The notes beneath the pieces are model-generated. The model made no database searches and was not told where the DNA came from. It worked only from the letters and a program-made list of their open reading frames with translations. From positions 2,277,501-2,341,500 of the forward strand of contig JAHQIY010000010.1 of the NCBI GenBank assembly GCA_019054805.1: a DNA stretch of 64,000 nucleotides. Reading direction: 5' to 3'. The stretch comes from Brachionus manjavacas. Taxonomy: Eukaryota > Rotifera > Eurotatoria > Ploima > Brachionidae. A program made the translations under genes and the position numbers. Below are positions 9,515-21,358 of the stretch, piece by piece; the stretch's first letter is position 1, and every line of letters begins with the position of its first letter.

Positions 9515-10090
9515 TCTGTACGAATTATAAATTTTTTAGATAAAAAATATTTCTAACACAGAATCTCGTTATTTTCCTTTTCTTTTTCGATCAAAATTTT
9601 TATTTATTCCTTTTTTTCTTTAAAAAAATAATGTATTTTTTTGACCTAGAATCCAGCAGATGTTTTTTCAATGTGCTTTGAATAAAGTCTAGGTCAAAAA
9701 TTAACATTTTTTTTAAAAGAAGTTTGAACCAGACTTTATCCAAAGCATATTAAAAAAATCTGCTGGATTGAAGGTCAAAAATATACATTAATTTTTTAAA
9801 GAAAAAAAAGGAATAAATAAAAATTTTGATCGAAAACGAAGAGTAAAATAACGAGATTCTGTGTTAGAAATATTTTTTATCTAAAAAATTTACTATTCGT
9901 ACAGAATCTCGTTATTTTACTTTTCTTTTTCGATCAAAATTTTTTATTTATTCCTTTTTTTCTTAAAAAAATAATGTTTATTTTTGACCTAGAATCCAGC
10001 AGATGTTTTTTCAATGTGCTTTGAATAAAGTCTAGGTCAAACATTATCATTTTTTTTTGGAAGAAGTTTGAATAGAAAATAAGAATGATA
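9515..10090. repeat. Three-armed foldback cluster (arm, inverted arm, arm)
   Basis: A ~185-bp unit occurs at about 9515-9705, inverted at about 9720-9897, and again direct at about 9898-10085. Each arm contains acagaatctcgttatttt, cgatcaaaattt and a smaller hairpin made of gacctagaatccagcag and aaagtctaggtc. Adjacent arms can form long hairpins in two alternative pairings. No protein is encoded. Confidence 0.85.
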
Positions 10091-10179
10091 AAAAAAATGT
10101 ATTAATATCGAGTTTCTGTGTTTTTAATGCTTTATTTCTGAAAAATTTCTCAGCACTATAGATTTACGATTTTTTTTCA

Positions 10180-10250
10180 GAAAAGAAAATCGGAAAAGTG
10201 AATTGAGTGAATCATTTCACTCAATTTTTCTATATTTTAAGTATTTTCGA
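10180..10250. repeat. Direct flanking repeat with internal palindrome, copy 2
   Basis: Second copy of the 9415-9482 unit with the same gtgaattgagtg hairpin. It ends just upstream of the secreted-protein gene at 10,345. Confidence 0.7.
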
Positions 10251-10344
10251 TTCTTTTCAAATTTAATTTTGTGTTTTTTCAGTAGGTTTTCACTAGCTTT
10301 TCTATAGAAATTTTTTATTTTGTTCTCTATACAAGGTCATTCAA

Positions 10345-10961
10345 ATGGAAAATTTTTTGTGTTTCTTCTTTCTTTTTTTAAACATCGAATTTCATTCACC
10401 CATGTCAACTGCACAAATACTAGCATCAACAAAACAGAATTTTTATTCACAGATTAACCCTTCATCAGGTGACATAAAAATTGACGAGGTAGCACACGGA
10501 TTTGCATGTGACTCAAACGATCGTTGTCTGAGAATCAAAGAATTTTTTATTCCGGCAAATTACAGTAATAACTGTTATGAGAAAAATATTCCAATTCAAT
10601 TCGGAAATAGCCCACAAACTGGATATTATCCACCAGATGGAGATTTGATTGAGACAATTCAAATAAATTATGATCACTGTAGAAAGATTAAAAAGTAATT
10701 TTTCTGCTTTTCAAATAAAAAATTTGGTTTATATTAATAAATTAATGCAGATTTCTAATAAAATCAAAAAAAATTTTGATAATTGTTGGTGAAAATATTG
10801 CCTTTTCTCCAATCAATGATATAGATGACACAGTTGGATGGCTTTTGATAAAAAATTTCGATTTAATCGATTTTGTTTTACATAAATTTAATTGGCTTGA
10901 TGAAAATAAAAACAAAATGAAATTTATGATGGCTTCAAAGGTATTTTTATAAATTTTTAAT
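10345..10961 (+). CDS. Secreted Cys-containing protein, at least two exons (10345-10694, 10751-about 10941)
   Basis: Exon 1 begins MENFLCFFFLFLNIEFHSP, a good signal peptide. It continues with a Cys-bearing domain (FACDSNDRCLRIKEF, NNCYEKNIPIQFGN, GYYPPDGDLIETIQINYD). A 56-nt intron (gtaattt...atgcag, 10695-10750) joins in phase to an exon encoding IIVGENIAFSPINDIDDTVG and LIDFVLHKFNWLDENKN. The 3' end is uncertain: reading on past 10,941 gives a stop at 10,961, while a further short exon after 11,025 is possible. About 185-195 residues. Family unknown. It is co-directional with the DDE transposase gene downstream and lies within the 16.2-kb element. Confidence 0.55.
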
Positions 10962-11309
10962 TAAATATATTTTTCAATATAGAATTTTAAAAGGATGCTA
11001 CAAAGCTTTTGATGTTTATTTTTAGAAAGATATTTATTTTATATAGATGCTTTCTAATTTTGATTGAACAAAACAAAAAAATCGAACTTGAAGAAAAAAA
11101 AAAGTCGAAAAAATCAAAATAAGAATTAAGTGAAAAAAGTTTTATTTAAAAAGAATATAAATAACTAAAATTAGAAATTTTTTAATTTTTTAAACACATT
11201 GTTATTAATTTTTTAATTTATTCTTAAATTTTTATAAAATATTATTTTAAAAATTTAAAAGTTAGATTTTAAATAAAATAAAATAATAAATTTAGAAAAA
11301 AAGATAACG

Positions 11310-14300
11310 ATGGCTTCTTATCGAAAAATCAAAACTGCTCGTTCATCGCATCGTTTTTGTTTTGTGTGCCTTAAAAAAAAATTCGTCTTTACGCTTGAAA
11401 TTATTAAATTTTGAATCAATTGTATATGGTTATAAAACTCATCAAATTTTTATTAAGAAAGGTTCGAGATGCTGTGGAATTCATTTAGAGAATGATTCTA
11501 ATTTAAAAAAAGACCTTTTTAAAATTATACCTACTAAATTAATAGAACATGAAAGACAAATATTTGACATGTTTGAGTATCTAGAATTAAAAGAAAAATC
11601 AATTTTCGAAAAATTTAAAGACATATCAACTCTGGATGAAAAACATTGCAAAGAAATCACTGGATGGTCAAAAGAAAAATTCATTTCTTTCTCAAAATAT
11701 ATAACAAGTGTGAATGATAATTTACAACGATCCAAGGAACAATTAATATTACTTTATCGTTATTGGTTATCAACAGGATCCAATCAAAAAACGTTGGCAT
11801 CACTGTTTAGTAAAAATACGACACAAGTTCAAATTAGCAATTACTTGTCAGTAATAAGAAATGCTATACACAAAGAATTTGTTCCTTATTTTTTGGGTTC
11901 AAAAAAAAAAAGAGAGTTCTACTTGAAAAATAATAATATTATGGTAAAAAAACTTCATAATTTAGAAGAAGATGTTTTGGCAATAGTTTGCGATGGAACA
12001 TATACTCGTTTAGAAAAAAGTTCTAATAATGGTTTTCAATATCGTTGTTGGAGTTCACAAAAATCGGACTCTCTTTTAAAACCTTTCATTATTTGTTGTG
12101 CAGACGGATGGATTATTGATTGTTATGGGGCATTTCAAGCAAGCGATAATGATGCTGTAATTCTAAAATATATATTAAAAACAGATTTCGACTTAAATAA
12201 CCTCCTTCTCCCAAATAAAACTATCCTTTTCCTTGACAGAGGTAACTATATTAATAAAAAAAAAATTTAATATATAATTCAAATTAAAGGCTTTCGTGAT
12301 ATATTTAAATTTTTAAAAGAAAATTATAAATTCGAATGTAAACTACCAACTTGTCAACAGATCGAGGAAAGAACTGATCAGACATTTTCAAAATCAAAAC
12401 AATTAACTACTGAACAAACAAGTGATACAAAACTTGTCACAAAAGTAATAATAAATCAAAAAAAATTTTTTTTAATTTTTTTAAATAAGTGTCGGTTTAT
12501 TGTAGAGAAACAAATAGGTATTTTAAAAAATAAAAAGGCACTTGACAATATTAGAAATTCAGAAGCAGGTCACATAATGATTGACTATAGAAATTGTTGC
12601 GCAATGATTAATTTTGATTTTAAACCTAGCTGTTCTGATGGAGTAAATGCAGGAAAAATAGCAAAAAGGATATTAAAAAAAATAGAAAAAAAACAAAACA
12701 ATCTTGAATTCTTGCTTGGTAAACAATTGGATACTAAAGAGATTGTTCCAATCAATTTCTCAGAAATAGATGATTTTCCTGTTTTAAAACGTAAAACAAT
12801 GCATAATAAAATTTTTTTGGGATCTTTTCAATTAAGGCAAGCTAAAAGCTATATAAGCGATTTAGCATTAAATCCGACTGCTTTTATTGTTAAAAATGAT
12901 TTAATTGGTAAAAAATCAGAAAATATGTATTCCAAATTCAAGGGGACAAAAATTATTTCAGTAAAATTACCTTCACGACATAAGCGAGGCAAAAAGAAAA
13001 ACATTAATTCTCAAAGTGAAAATCGTATCGACTCATTTAAAAATTCATATAAAGTTTTTGTTCAATATACACCTAAGTTAGATTGTTCTAAAGGAATTAA
13101 TTGTAAGACATTTAAATTTTTTTTTCTCCTTAAGATTTTATAAATAATTGACTTAAAATTAAAGCATACATTTGTAGCTGTTTGTCTGGTCGGAAAGTTG
13201 CTGGTTGTTGTAGTCATGTTGCAGCATTAATATACTATTTTGCTTATGCAAAACACAAAGAAATTTTTTCACCTGCAGAAGGTCTAAATAATATCCTAAT
13301 TAAAATGGACAGTAAAACTCCTCCAAATGACCCAATATATTACAGAAATAAAAGAAGAAAGTTACATGTTTCAAGTAGCTCAGATTCATCATGTAGTAGT
13401 GATGAATCTGATGAAAATCGTTCTGAAATTGAAAAAAGTAAAGAAATTGGACAATATGTAACAAACAAATACAATTTGGATAAAAAACAAAACAGTGATT
13501 CAATGAAATTCATTTGCAAAATTAAAAAATCAAAAAATGATCAAAAAACAGAGAACGAGAGTGGATCATTTGTTTTACTCGGTATTAAATTAAAAGATTT
13601 TGAAAATCATGTTCCCAAATGGTCTGCAATAATAGAGTATCATGGTCTTAAAGATGTTTATGTAAAGGATACGTGTACTTTTGATTATCATTTGTTAGCA
13701 CTTTGGTATTTTTCAATTATTAAACCAAATGGAATGATGAATTTAGATTCTGGTATAAAAAACATTTTAGATAATATTTTAGTTCATATAAATAACTTAA
13801 ATTGGGATAAGGCAAGAGAAGTTTGGATAAACTGTATTATAGAATATAAAGAAAGGCCATTTAAAAGAGACATGATATATCAATTATCATTATATGGAAG
13901 TGAGGTAGAATATTTTGTTAAATATATGGTTAATCATCAAAAACATGAATTATGGCAGAAATGCAGTTCAAATTGTATTAACAATCTTAAAATAATAATA
14001 AGTTACGATTCAGAACTAATTTTTTTTAAAAAAGAAAATGATATGATCAAGATCTATTCTTGCTATAGCGAAAAATGCGCTCAATGTAGATTAAGTATAA
14101 TTCCAGAAATAAGATTTATCAAAAGGCCAACTTATGTTTATATTCAGTCCATTAATAACAACATTTACGTCGAAGAATTACCGAAAATAATTACTATCGA
14201 AAATTGTAAATACCGATTTTTATACTCAACTGTTCATAAACCAGGACACTTTTTAGGAATTTTTGAAATTAACAATAATCTTTACTCCGTGGATGACATA

Positions 14301-14420
14301 ACAAAAAATGTGAAATATTTATGTTCTTCTAAAAAGCAATTAAATCAAAAAGAAAGTGAGAATTATTTTTATAATCAATTAGCAACTACCATTTCTTTTT
14401 ACTTTTTAGTGGAAAATTAG
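11310..14420 (+). CDS. DDE transposase with N-terminal Zn motif, SWIM finger and cysteine-protease-like C-terminus
   Basis: Four exons (11310-12241, 12290-12444, 12490-13102, 13165-14420) with three 45-62 nt GT-AG introns in matching phases give about 984 residues. One A-run near the start is a base out, possibly an assembly error. Parts in order: a Cys/His motif (RFCFVCLK ... GSRCCGIHL). A helix-turn-helix region (YWLSTGSNQKTLASLF). A DDE_Tnp_4-type nuclease core with D in VCDGTYTRLE, D in LFLDRGFRDIF and E in FIVEKQIGILK, as in Harbinger/ISL2EU transposases. A Lys-rich linker. A SWIM zinc finger CSC-x9-CCSH (residues about 570-590). An acidic Ser-rich linker. Finally a papain-like pattern with DTCTFDYHLLALW (Cys box) and HKPGHFLGIFE...YSVDD (His/Asp box), as in ubiquitin proteases. 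All catalytic residues are present, so it may be functional. It is the best candidate for the mobiliser of the 16.2-kb element, though it could be a nested transposon. Confidence 0.75.
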
Positions 14421-14689
14421 ACTTATAGTAAAAATTTAATTTTTTTGTAATGATATTAATAAATAAATAAAAAATTATTTTAATTAAATTTTGATTATTT
14501 GATGAAAAAATTAAAAATTTTATATTGATAATTTAAAAATAAAACATTTAATATTCTGAAGAATTGAAATTGCAATTCAAAATCAAAATTCTACTTAATT
14601 TTTTTTTGATTTTAATTTATTAATTTAAAATACAAAAGGAAATTAATTTATATTCGCAATTTAAATTTAGGATCAAAATATTACTTAAT

Positions 14690-16302
14690 GGTAATTAAAT
14701 AAAAAAAACACAGACTTATTAGAACATTTTTAATTAATCATCTTGGGACTTGTATTGAAGGTCTTCATTTCTTGTACATACTTTGAATATAAAAAAAATA
14801 AATGGTTTTGCTATTTTGTTCAACTTTTGAATGGTATCTAAAAAGCTTGGAACTTTGAGCTAATATGAATGCTAAAACTTCGATAAACTACTATTTGTGG
14901 GAATCAGCGTTGAATACTTGCAGGTCGTCCACATTTGACCAATTCTCAAAAAGTTTTTAAAAAATTATTTTAATTAAGTTTATATTTAAAAAATGAAAAA
15001 AAAATATTTAGCTTAAGTCTAGATTTAATTAAGAAAACGAGAAAATAAAAACAACGCTTTAAATAAAAATATTTATTTTTAAAACATTGAAGCATTTAAA
15101 ATAAAAATCTTCAATAAAAAAAAAATCTTTAAACTTACAATTTAAAATTAACTACATTAAAAGAAAAAAAGCACACATTTACAAACATTTTTTTTAACTT
15201 TATTGAGTTTGTTCATTTTTCTTGAAATAACAAAATTTTTCATGACAAACAAAGTATCAATTTTAAAGGGAATAATTTCGTTCGTATTTTCACCATATGA
15301 AATTATGTTTCAAAAATATATTTAAATGCAAAAAATCGTTCAAAGTATGAAAAATTTTTCAATTTAAAAAAAAATTCTTTAATATTATAAGTCATAAATG
15401 CTCATATAAAAACTTATAAAATGAATGAGTTCGAAAGTAATAAATAATTTTAAATTTGAATTGGATCAATTTATTTACTCAATAGATTTATAATGAGAGT
15501 AAGGTTAGAGTTTAATTAGAGTTAGAAGGCAATTTAAAAATACAAAATTCTCAAAAAATTATCTATTAATATTTGAAAAGTTTAATAAAAGTAAAAATTG
15601 TGTGAGAAATTTTGCAAATATATTAAAGCAGTCCACAGTTAACTCTTAACCAAATTAATTTTTGGTTTAAAACATTTAGGTCTTAAATAAGAAACGTGGT
15701 TAGTAAACAAGTGACTTTTTTCTTGTCAATGACCATAAAGAAGACATTTTTATAAACTCTACGGTGCCACCATCTCAAAAGCTCAGCCGCTTGTCCACAT
15801 TGTGCACCAATAGCGCGTCGAGCAACTACCATATTTCGTTGCCGATGGAATCGGGCAGCTCGATAGACATGGCCACTTTCATCTTGCCTGTTGTCTGAGA
15901 GCTTACGCAACTTAAATATCATGTAGCCGAACGAGAACTTGTCTCTTGAACTAGAATTTTGGAGAGAGTTTCATATTTTTTTAAATAAAAATCTAAATCC
16001 TAAATTCCTAAAACTTAGACATCTTATAAAATAATATTGAAATGCTTTTAATGTAATTTTTTTTTTGCTTAGTTTGATTCAAAATTGAAATAAAAAAAGA
16101 ATTTATTGTTAAGTAAGATTTGTCAAAAGAAAAATTTTATTTTCCAAATTGGAAAACTTTGGAACAAAAATTGAAAAAACATTTTAAATATTCAAAATAA
16201 AGTTTAAACAAGGTATCTATATTGACAAAAATAAAAAATTTTGAGTAATCTAATCAAATACAAAATAGGGGCAAATTTTCAATGCAAATCCTGTATTCCT
16301 CT
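14690..16302 (-). repeat. Right long inverted arm of the 16.2-kb element
   Basis: The inverted counterpart of 95-1363. It shows the 21-base identity at 14761-14782, gtcgtccacatttgacc at 14924-14940, tagcttaagtctaga near 15010, a cattgaagcat block near 15090, and the terminal tip at 16262-16302. It contains a degraded minus-strand copy of the membrane-protein gene of the left arm, with most of exon 1 missing. It is about 800 bp longer between tip and first internal block than the left arm, partly through a GC-richer patch at 15,690-15,960. Confidence 0.6.
15690..15960 (-). other. GC-richer patch, possible host exon fragment
   Basis: A ~250-bp stretch has a base composition unlike its AT-rich surroundings. 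On the minus strand two broken frames carry protein-like stretches (MSIELPDSIGNEIW, ALLVHNVDKRLSF). No family recognised. It may be a second captured or inserted host fragment within the right arm. Confidence 0.3.
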
Positions 16303-16973
16303 TTTGAATGATTTAAAAAAAAATAATCTCACTGTCACAGAACTTGTGAAAAAATATAATACACCTCAGAGTACTGTTTCTTCTATTCTTAAGGCAGAGA
16401 ATCAAGAAAAGATAAAAAACTTATATGAAAATAATTTAATCAATCCTAGCTCTAAAAGAATGAGGGGTTCTAATTATGTTAAAATTGAAGAGGCCCTTGA
16501 TCACTGGTTCAAATCAGTTATGGCATATAAAAATATTACTCTTAACGGTCCTTTGATTCAAGCCCAGGCTATTAAATATGCAACTATGTTAAATCATACT
16601 GATTTTAAAGCTAGCAATGGATGGTTAAACGGGTTTAAAAAAAGGCATAATATTTTATTACTAATATACGATTTAGGCATAATATACGATTGTATTTTGC
16701 CCAAAAGAACGTAAAACGGTCCTTTATTCATTAATCAGTTGTCTAAAATGGATCAATTTTGTAGCGTCGATCAGTCTTTTCAAAGTAAAATTAATAAATA
16801 TTTTTCCTTTTAATATATTTATTATTTTTAAATAAACAATAATTCCTTTAAAAAAATTTATTTTCAATATTTTTCTTCCCATCCTCTAACATGCAAATTT
16901 GATTAATACGATATTCGTTTATACGATGTCCTTTTTTTCCGCCCAAACACATCGTATTATCCAGACTCGACTG
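16303..16973 (+). mobile_element. Right half of the pogo/Tigger-type transposon, internally deleted
   Basis: The frame continues the N-terminal transposase: a first helix-turn-helix (LKKNNLTVTELVKKYNTPQS, TVSSILK) and then a CENP-B-type second one (GPLIQAQAIKYATMLNH, ASNGWLNGFKKRHNI). The DDE domain is missing. A short piece of the C-terminus (LSKMDQFCSVDQSFQSKINK) follows directly, so this is a deletion derivative. The element ends in cacatcgtattatccagac and tcgactg (16948-16973), the typical pogo terminus CAGTCGAGTCTGGATAATAC read on the other strand, followed by the TA target dinucleotide. Confidence 0.85.
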
Positions 16974-17189
16974 TATAAGAATTTCTAATATTAAAAGACA
17001 GTTGCTATGTCATTTATTTGAAATGAAACACTTTAACTCCTCCCAACCTCATATACAAATCTTTTAACATGGCGAAGATTTTTGCTCAAATGCAACCATT
17101 AAAAACCTGAAAAGTATTTTTTATATATAGTTGTGAACTAGCAAATTTTTTACACAAATTGAATTTTGGATCAACAGTCGAACCTCCAT

Positions 17190-17480
17190 AAAACGAACCC
17201 CAATATTTCTTAATTTATTTGTTTTCTAAGCCGAGCTAGAGCTCCCTCAGAATAAATTTAAAAAAAAGGTTTAATAAAATTAGCTAAAAAAGATGTAAAG
17301 AAAATTAAAAAGACAAATATTGCAAAAGGTTACATGAGACAGATGTTTACATAGTTGAAGCTTCAGAAAAAAAAAAGGAAATAGTACAATGGAGTTGGGT
17401 ATTTAATTTCGAAACCTGCTTCGTATTCTTCCACTAGTCTGACAAATGATGGAATGGAATAGAATAACTCAGTCCTAATC
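17190..17480. repeat. Interspersed repeat, copy 1 (paired with 62,300-62,640)
   Basis: tatttgttttctaagccgag, ctagagctccctcagaataa, gatgtttaca and attcttccactagtct recur in the same order and orientation at 62,310-62,620. The gagctag...gctcc block resembles the 3'-end hairpin of the CR1-like LINEs in this window, so this is probably an old retroelement tail. No gene is evident from 16,980 to 17,800 otherwise. Confidence 0.6.
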
Positions 17481-17807
17481 TTGCATCGATTTAATTGCAA
17501 TTGTATTCTGTAATTACTGGCAACTTTAAGTTTCTGATCAATCAAGTCAATGACTTAAAATTTTTTTTCCATTGCTTATTACTTACGGTTTGTTGATCTC
17601 CTGCTGCTTTTTTTTTTAATTTTCAAAAATTTTTAAATTTTTAAATAAAATAAAGCTCTTTTATTGGTCTAGGAACAAAATTTATCTAAGGCTCTATTTA
17701 AATTTATATTATTTTGGATTAATTAAAGAATCATATTTATTTTTTAGCTTTAAAATCAGAAAATTAATTGACTTGACTTAACTTCACTAAAAAAAAAAAT
17801 TTTTAAG

Positions 17808-18161
17808 TCATAACTTTGACTTAAATTTTTGTGACTTAGACTTAAAACTGTGACTTAAAAACAAGTCTGCTTTCAACTTGTTCTGTCCCCTCTGCCATCG
17901 AGCACTCTTCGTTCCAGACCTCTCCTCTCTCTCTTCTGGCTTATCAAGATTGCTTTCTGTTTGCTGCTCTTGTTTAACCTGACTTTGCTTGCAAAACAAA
18001 ATGTCATGCAACACTCGCGATCCTTGAGTCTCACTTCCTCGTTTTACATTTATTTTTATAAAAGAAGAGTTTCTTACTAATACACAAGCATTACGTTCTA
18101 GTGTGACCATTGAACCATCTTTCTTATCTTTTCTTATCAAAATTAAACTTACTTTTGACAA
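17808..18161 (-). mobile_element. LTR-retrotransposon pol C-terminus, fossil fragment (tentative)
   Basis: A short open frame has a segment (DGSMVTLERNACVLVRNSSF) that resembles the last part of Ty3/Gypsy-type pol proteins, followed by a charged tail. No LTRs or other domains are near it. It reads as an isolated old fragment. The assignment rests on memory of the motif only. Confidence 0.3.
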
Positions 18162-18289
18162 AACAAGTTCACTTTTGCTTTTTTGAAACTCTCAAATTTC
18201 TTTCAAGAATAGTCTCTTTGGCATATATGTATTTAATAAATCCATATTTGATAAAGTAGTTGCTTCCAAATTCCTGGCCGTTAATCTTC

Positions 18290-19290
18290 ACCTATGTACT
18301 CTGTAAATTTTTATAAAAAAATATTGATAAAATTTTTTGTGCAAGTCATGACTTTGACTTTAGTGGAAGGTGTTTATACTTTTCCTGTCAGATTCACACA
18401 TCCCCCAAAATTCACTTCCGTACATCAGTGTTGCTTTTACTACACTGTTGTATATTTTAAGTTTTGTTTCCTTACTGTAGCTGGTTGACTTCCATACTGG
18501 TTTGAGTCTTGCGAAGGCGCTCTTTGCTTTAGAAAGTCTATTCTTAATGTCTCTGTGGGTTCCCATCAATGGTGCTTTCTAAATATGTGAATTTGCTTAC
18601 ACACTCAATTTGTGTACCATCGATGGTGATCAGGGTATCGAATTTGGTATTTATGCACATAACTTTGGTTTTGGCTACATTTATTTCGAGCCCGATTGGT
18701 TTAGCGTTGTTCGCCAACTCTTGTGTCTTTACATGCATATGTGCTTCTGCATTAGATATAAGTCTTCAAGCTTTGCTGTTAATCCCCATTGTATACCCCT
18801 CGCACTGGCAGTTGTTTTCTTCATGACATAGTCAATCAGTATTAGGAATAGTGTCGGAGAGAGAACGCACCCTTGTCTGACTCCTGTACACACTTTGAAG
18901 CTCTCAGATTGTCTTTTTTCCAGAATCACGCTTCACTCGAATTTCTCATAGAAGAGTTTTATCTTCTGTGGCAGGCCATAGGATCTTAATATAGCCCACA
19001 AGGTTTCTCTGTGTATGCTATCAAAGGCTTTCTTGAAGTCAATGAAGTTAAGATATACGGGGCTATTCCATTTCAGACTTGTTCTATGATGTTCCTAAGT
19101 GAAAATATCTGGTCTATGCATCCTCTAACTCGTCAAAATCCTTCTTGTTCTTGTCTAAGTATAACATCCAAGGAGTTCCTTATTCTTTCCAGTGTTATGC
19201 TGCAGAACGCCTTGCTTGCTTTTGGTAACAGTGTTTTTCCTCCCCATTTGTCACAAACCATTTTGTTACCTTTCTCAGGGAGCTAGTACT
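18290..19290 (-). mobile_element. RTE-like LINE fragment (reverse transcriptase region)
   Basis: On the minus strand several frames form one truncated, frameshifted reverse transcriptase. From upstream: VCDKWGGKTLLPKASKAFCS and LERIRNSLDVIL, then TGVRQGCVLSPTLFLILID (motif around RT4) and MKKTTASARGIQWGLTAKLE. Then IGLEINVAKTKVMCINTK and SKFTYL (RT6-7), SKAKSAFARLKPVWKS, ETKLKIYNSVVKATLMYGSE. This order and wording fit RTE/BovB-type elements. The YxDD motif region is lost in a frameshift. Both ends are truncated; there is no tail or target duplication that I can see. Confidence 0.8.
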
Positions 19291-19299
19291 ACTAGTAGT

Positions 19300-19765
19300 T
19301 AGGAAAAAGAAAAAATTTGATCACTTTAGTCAAGTCAAATTTTCTCGACAATACTTATCAAAGACCATTAGAATTATTTTTTAATTTTTTTTAATAAAAT
19401 TTGATTTTTCTAAGAAATTTTTTCTTATACACGCATTTTTTAAGGGCCGATTTGAACATCGGGTCGAGTGAACATGATGCTATTTAATTAAATAATTTCA
19501 AATGAATTCGTTATTCCATATTTTTTGTCATGTTATTTATATTAAAATTATTTTTTTAATTTTTTTCCTTTATAGTTTTTTAATGATTATTTCTATTTAA
19601 AAGAGATAAATATAGCGCAATTAACTTTTAAAACAAAGTTTTATTTATCACTATTTTAAACTCTAAAGGTTTTACAAATAAAAAAATTCAAATTAGAATA
19701 CATAATTTAAAAGTAAATTCAAAAAATTTTCGGAAAAGTAATTTTTTTTCGAATTTCAAGTACAA
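19300..19765. other. AT-rich spacer, nothing recognised
   Basis: Poly-A/T-rich sequence 3' of the DEG/ENaC gene. No coding frame, repeat pair or RNA gene is recognised. Confidence 0.5.
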
Positions 19766-21318
19766 TTAAAAAGGTTGAACTTTAGTTTGTAATGTGTTGG
19801 TTTGATTTTTGACCATAAAGATTTCGCAAGCTAATTCAATGATAAACCCTATCGGTTCCATTAGAGTAAGAACCGAACATCCTAAAAATAAGCCCAATAG
19901 ACCACCTTAATTTTTTTTTTATTTGTCGAACTTTATAAAATTAGGCAAATTACCTATCGATGAAACTAAATCTTCAAGACGAATTAACTCAGTCTCTTTT
20001 ATAAATGTCGAAGACAGCTCCTGATAAAAAACATTGACCATCAGAGTACTTTGTTTAAATAAATCAAAGGTTAAATTTTCAAATTTATTTTTGACATTGT
20101 CCTGTCTTTTGATGACCTCATAGTAATATTGAGTCGGATAGTCCGAATAAGATTTTTGATAAGTGTATTCCATTGTGTTACAACTCACTGGACATTCTTT
20201 GTCACAAGTAAATGACAAATCTTCAGAATCGAATTTTTTTCGGACTTCTTCAATACAAGTTATTTGCTTAATAGTTTTACAAAAACCGACTTTTGCATTA
20301 GTCGTGGAAATTTGTGGGTCAGTGCAGTTACATTTTGGAATAATAAATTTAAATAGTATACAGAATTCGAAGCATTTTTTTCTTGTATAACTACCCGACA
20401 AAACTGTTTGTTTGTATGATTCTGGATCAGTTTCTTTCGTTTCAGCAGCATTTTTGACACATTTGCTATAAGGTTCACTTAGTTTTCTATAAAAAGTTCT
20501 TTTGATTCCAATTTCTGCTGATGTGCCAACAGGTAATTTGATGCCTTCAAAACTCATTGCTGGTACAGCACTATTATTGTGCACCACCAAGTAAAGTCCT
20601 CTTTTTTCAACAAATAAATTTTGTTGTCCAGGATTTCCAGTAAATATTTCCAACATGAGTCCACTTTCTGGCCCAGTTTTACTTGTTCTTTTTAAACCAC
20701 TTGAGTCATTGGATTTTTTATTGAAAGTAAAGCATTGACCATATCCAAAAGCGAAAAATCTTTGAAAATCTTTTGTATCACACTTTTGACCATTAAAATA
20801 GCAACTTATTACTAAATCTTCAAAATTATTTGCGATTTTAATGTCACTTTGAAAATTTCTCGCCCTTAAATCATCCAGAAAATTAGTCATCAGCAACTTA
20901 AAAGCTCGACGAACTTCAAATATTGCCGGAGATTGACTTGAAGGAATTATTTCTAAACTTAAATTACTCATATTCAAAATTTGACCAAAAAAAACTTGAG
21001 TTTTTTCATCGGTTGTATCAAAAGGATTTAAATTACAAATGGAAACCGCAGGAAAATCATCCAGATATGATTCATAGATCTCAACACGTGTTGAATATGG
21101 ATACGAGTAGTAAGTTCTGATTGACATTAAAATCACTTTAAATAAATACAATTTTAGATTTAATTTTTTTAAATTTTGAGTCAATTTTAGAAAAAATAAT
21201 AATTTGAAGATACAGTTACTCAAATTGAAAAATTAAAAGATAATTCATAAATTTGACTTTAAATTTTTATTTAATTAAGTTAAACTAGCAAATTAAGTTA
21301 AAGTACCAATTCGGTGGT

Positions 21319-21358
<40 letters not shown>

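Larger units (their letters stand above)
95..16302. mobile_element. 16.2-kb terminal-inverted-repeat element of unrecognised class, inserted in a pogo transposon
   Basis: The ends are inverted copies of each other. The left end reads AGAGGAATACAGGATTT and then TTTGCCCCTA; the right end is its reverse complement, about 36 of 41 bases alike. The flanks are cttgaa (89-94) and tttgaa (16303-16308), a 6-bp target duplication with one change. The two flanks are the halves of one pogo transposase gene, which is the strongest argument that all 16.2 kb arrived as one unit. Further inside, inverted collinear matches continue for more than 1 kb. The gene content (DDE transposase, second transposase-like gene, homeodomain protein, membrane and secreted proteins) does not match any large element I know. 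I see no DNA polymerase, packaging ATPase or capsid gene, so I do not call it a Polinton. Most of its frames are open, which suggests a fairly young insertion. Confidence 0.7.

Noticed and set aside
95-16302. Polinton/Maverick identity for the 16.2-kb element
   Set aside because: Length, 6-bp target duplication and AG-starting ends fit, but I find no protein-primed polymerase, integrase, packaging ATPase, capsid or adenovirus-type protease frame, so I leave the class open.
19011-19286. Plus-strand frame over the RTE-like LINE
   Set aside because: The minus strand carries clear reverse-transcriptase motifs; this is its shadow.
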